A stretch of DNA of 64,000 nucleotides from Bacillota bacterium (GTDB lineage Bacteria; Bacillota; Clostridia; Christensenellales; SZUA-584), in NCBI GenBank assembly GCA_023406895.1, contig JAEXTV010000031.1, positions 242,298 to 306,297 on the forward strand, written 5' to 3'. Below are positions 58,645 through 64,000 of this stretch, piece by piece. The notes under the pieces are model-generated. The model did no database searches, was not told where the DNA came from, and saw nothing but the letters and a program-made list of their open reading frames with translations. The translations under genes and the position numbers were made by a program. The first letter of the stretch is position 1. Every line of letters begins with the position of its first letter.

Positions 58645-59667
58645 TTGAAAACCAGCGATTTTTATTACGATCTTGACGAAAGCCTGATCGCGCAGGTGCC
58701 TCTTAAGCAGCGCGACGCGTCGCGGCTGCTCGCTTACAACCGGAAGACGGGCGAGACGGCACACAAGGTTTTTACCGATATCACAAGCTATTTGAATAAA
58801 GGCGACGTGCTCGTGATCAACGACACCAAGGTGCTGCCCGCGCGGCTGTTCGGCATTAAGCAGGGCACGCAGCGCACGGTGGAGTTTTTGCTGCTGCACC
58901 GGCTGTCGTTAACGCGCTGGGAGGTCATCATGCGGCCCGGTAAAAAGCTCAGGACCGGCGACACCGTCGTGTTCGCGGACAGCCTGCAAGCGGTGATTGG
59001 TGAGAAAAAAGAGGACGGTGTGACGGAGGTGGAGTTCGCTTTTACCGGCGTGTTCGAGGAGATTCTCGATACGCTCGGCGAAATGCCGCTGCCGCCGTAT
59101 ATCCACGAAAAGCTCGAGGACAAGTCGCGCTACCAAACGGTGTACGCGCGTGAGCAGGGCAGCGCCGCCGCGCCGACGGCGGGTCTGCATTTTACGCCGG
59201 AACTGCTTGAAAAAATCGAAAAAATGGGCATAGCCATTGCGCGGCTCACGCTGCATGTGGGGCTCGGCACGTTTCGCCCCGTCAAGGCGGACGACGTGGA
59301 AAACCACATCATGCACTCGGAATATTACTGCGTGACCGATGAAGCGGCGGCGTTGATCAACGGCGCGCGCAGGCAAGGCGGGCGAATTGTCGCGGTGGGC
59401 ACCACGAGCGTGCGCACGCTCGAATCCACGGCGGATGACGCGGGCGTTGTGCACGCGGGCAGCGGCTCGACGAACATATTCATCAAGCCCGGTTACCGTT
59501 TCAAGGCCGTTGACTCGCTGATCACCAACTTTCATCTGCCCGAGTCCACACTGATTATGCTCGTGTCTGCGTTCGCGGGGCGGGAGCAGACGCTCGCGCT
59601 GTATAACGAAGCCGTGAAGCTCAAATACCGGTTTTTCAGCTTCGGCGACGCCATGCTGCTGCTGTAA
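58645..59667 (+). CDS. queA: S-adenosylmethionine:tRNA ribosyltransferase-isomerase
   Basis: 340 residues. It transfers the ribosyl part of SAM to preQ1 at position 34 of tRNA, giving epoxyqueuosine. Family blocks: FYYDLDESLIAQVPLKQRDA, LVINDTKVLPARLFG, GEMPLPPYI, AAPTAGLHFTPELLEK, GLGTFRPVK and HAGSGSTNIFIKPGYRF. The TTG start follows GGAGG by 5 bases and directly abuts the ruvB stop. tgt, the enzyme one step earlier in queuosine synthesis, lies 2.6 kb downstream. Confidence 0.97.
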   Translation: MKTSDFYYDLDESLIAQVPLKQRDASRLLAYNRKTGETAHKVFTDITSYLNKGDVLVINDTKVLPARLFGIKQGTQRTVEFLLLHRLSLTRWEVIMRPGKKLRTGDTVVFADSLQAVIGEKKEDGVTEVEFAFTGVFEEILDTLGEMPLPPYIHEKLEDKSRYQTVYAREQGSAAAPTAGLHFTPELLEKIEKMGIAIARLTLHVGLGTFRPVKADDVENHIMHSEYYCVTDEAAALINGARRQGGRIVAVGTTSVRTLESTADDAGVVHAGSGSTNIFIKPGYRFKAVDSLITNFHLPESTLIMLVSAFAGREQTLALYNEAVKLKYRFFSFGDAMLLL

Positions 59668-59690
59668 AAAATTTTTTTTGTCCATATTCG

Positions 59691-59735
59691 GCCATCTGGC
59701 GTGACGATTAACGAAAAGCGCGGATGGCTTTTTGT
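59691..59735 (+). terminator. Probable terminator after queA
   Basis: GCCATC (59691-59696) pairs with GATGGC (59723-59728), followed by five T residues. The loop is long (26 bases). Confidence 0.55.
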
Positions 59736-59774
59736 TTTGTACCACATATTCGTGTATGCTGTCATATCCTACAT

Positions 59775-59803
59775 TTGAATACAATTTGTATTTACACTAA
59801 AAT
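59775..59803 (+). promoter_or_regulatory. Promoter of the penicillin-binding protein gene
   Basis: TTGAAT (59775-59780), 17-bp spacer, TAAAAT (59798-59803), 47 bases before the start codon. Confidence 0.7.
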
Positions 59804-59850
59804 AAAATGAAAGACAATTTTGCGACATTGATAAAAAGGAGAAGCAAGAA

Positions 59851-61875
59851 TTGAGAAGAAAACGCTTGTGGCTTTGTGTCATCACAGCCTGTGTGCTGCT
59901 TCTATCCGCAGCCTGCGGCAGCGCGCCCGCGCCTGAATCGGGCGCGCAGGAGACGGCGTCAGCCAGCCCGGTGAACCCCGATGAGGTACTCAAGGCTTAT
60001 ATGGCGGCGCTCGTTGAAAAGGACTATGAAAAGATGTATGGCTTTATCAGCGAGAACAGCACGATGACCAAGGATGATTTTTTGACGCGCAACAAAAAGA
60101 TATACGAAGGTATCGAAGCACAAAATATAGCCATTTCCGACATCAAGGTGGATGGCAACGCGGTGACCTACGTCACATCCATGGACACGCAGGCCGGGCC
60201 GGTTGTTTTTGACAATACGGCTTATTTCAGCAATGAAGACGGCGTGTATAAGCTCGATTGGGATTCCACGCTTATATTCCCGAATTTAAGCGACACCGAC
60301 AAAGTGCGCGTGAAAACAACCACAGGGCAGCGCGGCAGCATACTCGACCGCAACGGCAAGCTGCTCGCGGGCAAGGGCGAGGTGTGGAGCGTATATATCG
60401 TCCCCGGCAAGCTCAACCCCGAAACGCGCGACGCGGATATACAAACGCTGGCCGACGCGCTCGGCATGACGGTAGAGGCGATCAACGAAAAGCTCGCGCA
60501 AAAATGGGTGAAGGATGATTTGATGGTGCCGCTTGACAAGTCTATCTCCAAGTCGGATGCCGAAACCGAAGCAAAAGTGCTCATACCTGGCGTCGGCCTC
60601 GATACGGCGGAGGAGCGTGTGTATGCGCTCGGCGAGAAGGCAGCCGCTTTAACGGGCTATATTCACAACATCAGTGAGGACGAGCTTAAAGAGCACGAGG
60701 GGCAGGGGTATACCGCGGAGAGCAAAATCGGCAAGGTCGGCATGGAAAGCCTGCTGGAGGAGCGCATTCGCGGCATCGACGGCTGCAAGGTTTATATAGA
60801 AGACAAGGATGGCAAGGAAAAGCAGGTGCTCGCGGAGATAGCGGCGCGCAACGGCGAGGATGTCACATTGACGATCGACGCGGACCTGCAGGCCAAGGTT
60901 TACGACCAGATGAAAAACGACAAAGGCACGGCGGTGGTGATGGACCCGAACACGGGGGAAATCCTCGCGCTGGTCAGTACGCCGTCTTACGATCCGAACG
61001 CGTTCATCCTCGGCATATCGGAGACCAAGTGGGCGGAGTACAACAATGAGCAGACACGCCCGATGTACAACCGGTTTAAGGCCACCTATGTGCCGGGCTC
61101 GTCGTTCAAGCCCATCACGGCGGCCATCGGCCTAAATAGCGGCGCGTTCACAGCCGATGAAGATTTCGGCCGGAGCGGGAAATCATGGGGCAAGGACGAG
61201 TGGAACGGCTATACCGTGACCACACTCGCTTCTTACAGCGGCGCGGCCAACGTGCTCAATGCGCTTGTGAACTCAGACAATATCTATTTTGCCAAGGCCG
61301 CGCTCAAAATCGGAAACGCGAATTACACTCAGGGGCTTAAAAGCCTTGGCTTTGGCGAACAGGTGCCGTTTGAGTTTGGCCTCAGCCCGTCCTCATTCGG
61401 GACGGAGCTAAAGTTCGATGACGAGCTCGATATCGCGAACAGCGGCTACGGGCAGGGCAAGGTGGAGATCAATCCCGTTCACATGGCCGCGATCTATTCG
61501 GCGTTTGTAAACGGCGGCAATATGATGACGCCGTATCTGGAAAAGAGCAAAGCACCTGCCGTCTGGAAGCAGGGTGTGTTCACGCCGGAGGCGGCTGAGA
61601 CGGTGAAAAACGCGATGGTACAGGTGATTGAGAGCCCCGACGGCACAGCCCACGAATTCAAGATTGACGGGCTGACCATGGCGGGCAAAACGGGCACCGC
61701 CGAAATCAAGAAAAACAAGGACGATACCGAGGGAACCGAGCTTGGCTGGTTTGTGGCGTACCCGGCCGATAAGAACCAAAGCAAGCAGTATCTGACGGTG
61801 ATGATGATAGAAGACGTGAAGGGACGCCACGGCAGCCACTACGTGATTCCGCTTGTGCGGGCGCTCTATCAATAA
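59851..61875 (+). CDS. Penicillin-binding transpeptidase with MecA-type N-terminal domain, lipoprotein
   Basis: 674 residues. The signal sequence ends in a lipobox LLSAAC (Cys about 22), so the protein is a membrane-tethered lipoprotein. Residues about 45-140 are an NTF2-like MecA_N domain (VLKAYMAALVEKDYEKMYGF); about 155-310 a dimer/linker domain starting RGSILDRNGKLLA; about 345-670 the transpeptidase with PGSSFKPITA (SxxK), NSDNIYF (SxN) and AGKTGTAEI (KTG). This layout matches B. subtilis PbpC and MecA, class B PBPs that crosslink peptidoglycan and can be low-affinity for beta-lactams; affinity here cannot be judged. The TTG start has AAAAGGAG 9 bases upstream. Confidence 0.92.
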   Translation: MRRKRLWLCVITACVLLLSAACGSAPAPESGAQETASASPVNPDEVLKAYMAALVEKDYEKMYGFISENSTMTKDDFLTRNKKIYEGIEAQNIAISDIKVDGNAVTYVTSMDTQAGPVVFDNTAYFSNEDGVYKLDWDSTLIFPNLSDTDKVRVKTTTGQRGSILDRNGKLLAGKGEVWSVYIVPGKLNPETRDADIQTLADALGMTVEAINEKLAQKWVKDDLMVPLDKSISKSDAETEAKVLIPGVGLDTAEERVYALGEKAAALTGYIHNISEDELKEHEGQGYTAESKIGKVGMESLLEERIRGIDGCKVYIEDKDGKEKQVLAEIAARNGEDVTLTIDADLQAKVYDQMKNDKGTAVVMDPNTGEILALVSTPSYDPNAFILGISETKWAEYNNEQTRPMYNRFKATYVPGSSFKPITAAIGLNSGAFTADEDFGRSGKSWGKDEWNGYTVTTLASYSGAANVLNALVNSDNIYFAKAALKIGNANYTQGLKSLGFGEQVPFEFGLSPSSFGTELKFDDELDIANSGYGQGKVEINPVHMAAIYSAFVNGGNMMTPYLEKSKAPAVWKQGVFTPEAAETVKNAMVQVIESPDGTAHEFKIDGLTMAGKTGTAEIKKNKDDTEGTELGWFVAYPADKNQSKQYLTVMMIEDVKGRHGSHYVIPLVRALYQ

Positions 61876-61889
61876 AAAATGAGGTTGAT

Positions 61890-61934
61890 GCACCGTGCAC
61901 CTGTTGTGTTATAATGGGTCGCGGTGCTTTTTTA
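61890..61934 (+). terminator. Terminator after the PBP gene
   Basis: GCACCG (61890-61895) pairs with CGGTGC (61922-61927), followed by seven T residues; the loop is long. Confidence 0.6.
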
Positions 61935-62025
61935 TTTGGGGAGCTCGTGGGCAAAAGGCTTATCCGATGGAGTCACATGCTTTTTACTAAAGCATAGCTT
62001 ATGACAAGTTGAATAGAAGGCCGCT

Positions 62026-62154
62026 GAAAAAGCCTTCTCCTTGAGGAGAAGGTGGTGCGAAGCACCGGATGAGGTGCCTTAATATAAGCTGTCAACACGA
62101 ACACCTCATCAGTCGCCTGTCGGCGACAGCTTCTCCTCGAGGAGAAGCCTTATC
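62026..62154. repeat. Dispersed repeat, family R2 (complete pair of arms)
   Basis: CCTTCTCCTTGAGGAGAAGG, GTGGTGCGAAGCACCGGATGAGGTGCC (62029-62080), then AACACCTCATCAGTCGCCTG, TCGGCGACAGCTTCTCCTCGAGGAGAAGCC (62101-62150). This is the fullest copy and shows the element as two palindromic ends around a short variable core. Nothing else is seen between 61935 and 62226. Confidence 0.85.
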
Positions 62155-62226
62155 AAATGTATAATTCGCCGCTATATGCGGCAATTGGTAATAAATTTTA
62201 TAATCAAGACAGCAACAGGAGGAAAA

Positions 62227-63336
62227 ATGTCCTTTCGATTTACTTTAAAGAAAACATGCAAGCATACCATGGCGCGGCGCGGCTGCCTCGAAACGCCGCA
62301 TGGCATTATCGAAACGCCGGTGTTTATGCCGGTGGGTACACAGGCCACGGTGAAAGCCTTAACGCCCGATCAGGTAAAAGCGGCGGGGGCGGAGATCATA
62401 CTCTCGAACACTTACCATTTATACCTGCGCCCGGGCCATGATCTCGTCAAAGAAGCGGGCGGGCTGCATCGTTTCATGAACTGGGACAAGCCGATACTCA
62501 CCGATAGCGGCGGCTTTCAGGTGTTTTCGCTCGGCGCACTGCGCAAAATCACCGAGGAGGGCGCGGCGTTTCAGTCGCACCTCGACGGCTCACGGCACAT
62601 GCTGAGCCCCGAAAAGGCGATGGAGATTGAGCAGGCGCTCGGCGCGGACATCATGATGGCGTTTGACGAGTGCACCGCATACCCGGCCGAATACAATGTG
62701 GTAGCCGCCGCGATGGATCGCACGCACCGCTGGCTGGAGCGCTGTATCAAAGCGAAGACGCGCGAGGATCAGGCGCTTTTCGGTATTGTGCAAGGCGGGC
62801 TTTTTTCCGATTTAAGAACGGAGAGTGCCAAGGTGATCGCGTCAATGGATCTGCCCGGCAACGCGATCGGCGGGCTGTCCGTCGGTGAGCCCAAACCGCT
62901 CATGAACGACATGCTCGATGTGGTGACGCCACTGCTGCCTGAGCACAAGCCGCGCTATCTGATGGGCGTGGGATCGTTCGATTGCATTGTGGACGGCATC
63001 GCGCGCGGTGTGGACATGTTCGACTGCGTGCTGCAAACGCGTGTGGCGCGAAACGGCACGGCCATGACGCGCCGCGGTCGGCTCGTGATCAGAAACGCGA
63101 CCTATGCGCGTGATTTTTCGCCGATCGAGGAAGGGTGCACATGCTACACCTGCCGTAATTTCACGCGGGCGTATGTACGCCATCTGATAAAGACGAGCGA
63201 AATCTTAGGCGCGACGCTGCTCTCCATTCACAACGTTCATGCGACCATCCAGTTTGTGAAAGACATCCGCACGGCGATTGAGGAAGATCGGTTCCCAGCG
63301 TTTAAGGATGATTTTTTTGCACATTACCATGATTAA
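62227..63336 (+). CDS. tgt: Queuine/preQ1 tRNA-guanine transglycosylase
   Basis: 369 residues. It swaps guanine 34 for preQ1 in GUN tRNAs. Catalytic and binding features: GTQATVKALTPDQV, NTYHLYLRPG, ILTDSGGFQVFSL (Asp base), FDECTAYP, GGLSVGEP, and the nucleophile Asp in GVDMFDCVLQTR. The zinc site is CTCYTCRNFTRAYVRHL (three Cys and His). ATG 62227 follows AGGAGG. yajC lies 210 bases downstream, the common queA-tgt-yajC order, here interrupted by the PBP gene. Confidence 0.97.
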   Translation: MSFRFTLKKTCKHTMARRGCLETPHGIIETPVFMPVGTQATVKALTPDQVKAAGAEIILSNTYHLYLRPGHDLVKEAGGLHRFMNWDKPILTDSGGFQVFSLGALRKITEEGAAFQSHLDGSRHMLSPEKAMEIEQALGADIMMAFDECTAYPAEYNVVAAAMDRTHRWLERCIKAKTREDQALFGIVQGGLFSDLRTESAKVIASMDLPGNAIGGLSVGEPKPLMNDMLDVVTPLLPEHKPRYLMGVGSFDCIVDGIARGVDMFDCVLQTRVARNGTAMTRRGRLVIRNATYARDFSPIEEGCTCYTCRNFTRAYVRHLIKTSEILGATLLSIHNVHATIQFVKDIRTAIEEDRFPAFKDDFFAHYHD

Positions 63337-63481
63337 TAACGCTTTTGGATTGAAGTTGATGGCTATTATTAAAAGCACATAGGTTTTTAAAACGTGATTG
63401 CATTAAATTTGAAGGATTGGGCGATAGACTCTGCAAAAAGTGAACTTTTTGCGAACGATCACGATTTGCCGAAAAAAACAG

Positions 63482-63510
63482 TTGATTATTGGGACTTGCT
63501 CATATAGTAT
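63482..63510 (+). promoter_or_regulatory. Possible promoter of yajC
   Basis: TTGATT (63482-63487), 17-bp spacer, TAGTAT (63505-63510), 40 bases before the start codon. Confidence 0.45.
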
Positions 63511-63549
63511 ATATATTCAAGAGATTTTGTTTAGAAGGCAGGTAATGTT

Positions 63550-63864
63550 ATGAATGCAAACACCGCACAGGGGCTTATGCAATATTTACCGTTGGTCGCC
63601 ATATTTGTTGTTTTCATTCTGCTTATGATCATCCCGCAGAGAAAGAGAAAAAAGCAGATGCAGCAGCTGATGGACAGCTTAAAGCCCGGTAAGATGATCA
63701 AAACCATTGGTGGTATGTACGGAAAAATCGTGGCAGTGAAGGAAGACCTCGTGACGATCGAAGCGATGCCCGACAAGGTGCGTCTGGTTTTCACAAAAGG
63801 CGCAATCGCGACTGTGGAAGATTCCGAATTGCCGGACAATGAACTCACAGACAAAGCGAAATAA
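63550..63864 (+). CDS. yajC: Preprotein translocase subunit YajC
   Basis: 104 residues. One N-terminal membrane helix (YLPLVAIFVVFILLMIIP) is followed by the YajC signature QRKRKKQMQQLMDSLKPGKM, IKTIGGMYGKIVAVKED. YajC associates with SecDF near the SecYEG channel. secD/secF are not inside the window; they would be expected beyond its end unless the terminator and sequence after 63900 separate them. Confidence 0.95.
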   Translation: MNANTAQGLMQYLPLVAIFVVFILLMIIPQRKRKKQMQQLMDSLKPGKMIKTIGGMYGKIVAVKEDLVTIEAMPDKVRLVFTKGAIATVEDSELPDNELTDKAK

Positions 63865-63920
63865 TGATAAAAGAGGCTCTGTGTCAATGGTTGGGGTCAA
63901 GTAGACTAAAGTAATCTTAG

Positions 63921-63960
63921 CAGGGTTTCAATCACCAACAAGTGATTGGAACCCTGTTTG
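63921..63960 (+). terminator. Strong hairpin terminator after yajC
   Basis: CAGGGTTTCAATCAC (63921-63935) pairs with GTGATTGGAACCCTG (63942-63956), 15 bp with one G-U pair, followed by TTTG. Confidence 0.75.
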
Positions 63961-64000
63961 CATTAAAGGTAATTAGAATCCGTCTTCGAAAGTTTTTAAA

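Noticed and set aside
17551..62154. R1/R2 palindromic repeats considered as insertion-sequence ends
   Set aside because: Copies are 50-150 bp with nested hairpins, no transposase frame and no consistent target duplications seen; better described as dispersed palindromic (MITE- or REP-like) repeats.
63880..64000. Possible insertion-sequence end after yajC
   Set aside because: The GAGGCTCTGTGTCAATGG stretch looks vaguely like an element end, but only a hairpin terminator can be supported within the remaining 120 bases.

Overview
The window reads as about 64 kb of chromosome from a low-to-mid GC anaerobic Firmicute, probably class Clostridia. The pointers are a valine T-box ahead of valS, strong Shine-Dalgarno sites with several TTG/GTG starts, small ORFs of Clostridia-type families (an XRE regulator paired with a DUF2975 protein, a Cys/Gly-rich HCB-like protein, bactofilin, FapA/DUF342), a ferredoxin-tailed aldo/keto reductase, and many dispersed palindromic repeats between genes. 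This is inferred from gene content; no rRNA or tRNA gene was seen. There is no prophage, CRISPR array or complete insertion sequence.

Layout. 1-2.8 kb: the end of an unknown gene, a cobalamin-binding protein, and a MacB/LolD-like ABC exporter translated in overlap. 3.1-5.9 kb: a BlaI-like repressor and an M56 (BlaR1-like) receptor with a non-PBP sensor region, behind a promoter that carries a palindromic candidate operator. 6.1-10.1 kb: a GT2-GtrA glycosyltransferase and GTP-dependent PEP carboxykinase, flanked by repeat clusters. 11-13.3 kb (minus): MerR regulator, ABC ATPase and ABC-2 permease, with a classic 19-bp-spacer MerR promoter. 14.1-17.5 kb: thrC-ylxP-trpS-HAD operon. 17.6-21.6 kb: DUF559 nuclease-like gene, inositol-phosphatase family gene, two membrane proteins, a VOC protein and a Cys/Gly-rich small protein. 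21.7-28 kb: rmuC, DUF2975/XRE/acidic peptide operon, aldo/keto reductase, tadA and a degenerate GGDEF/HD-GYP protein. 28.5-34.3 kb: bactofilin with a membrane-anchored wall-side partner, a TIM-barrel epimerase, a CoA-disulfide-reductase/rhodanese with its ArsR regulator, and an archaeal-type ornithine cyclodeaminase homologue. 34.6-42.7 kb: membrane methyltransferase, YfcC carrier opposite a WYL regulator, FapA-like protein, lipoprotein, DUF3810 and PrsW. 42.8-47.1 kb: T-box, valS, folC. 47.6-52.6 kb: amidohydrolase, two tandem FGW-type small proteins, GNAT, two duplicated HAD phosphatases with a decayed third FGW copy between them, and lpdA. 52.9-55.8 kb (minus): three tandem paralogous membrane-anchored proteins of unknown family. 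56-64 kb: ruvC-ruvA, ruvB-queA, a MecA-like penicillin-binding protein, tgt and yajC.

How it fits together. Housekeeping blocks (translation, tRNA modification, Holliday-junction processing, secretion) alternate with small accessory modules, each pairing an effector with its own one-component regulator: BlaI/M56, MerR/ABC, ArsR/persulfide enzyme, WYL/carrier, XRE/DUF2975. Intergenic spaces are filled by at least four repeat families, and local duplication has shaped several loci: the DUF559 3' end, the HAD/FGW block, the triple membrane paralogs, and the 273-bp and 130-bp tandem repeats. The least-explained loci are the triple paralog cluster, the bactofilin pair, the cobalamin-domain/ABC cluster and the Cys/Gly-rich protein.
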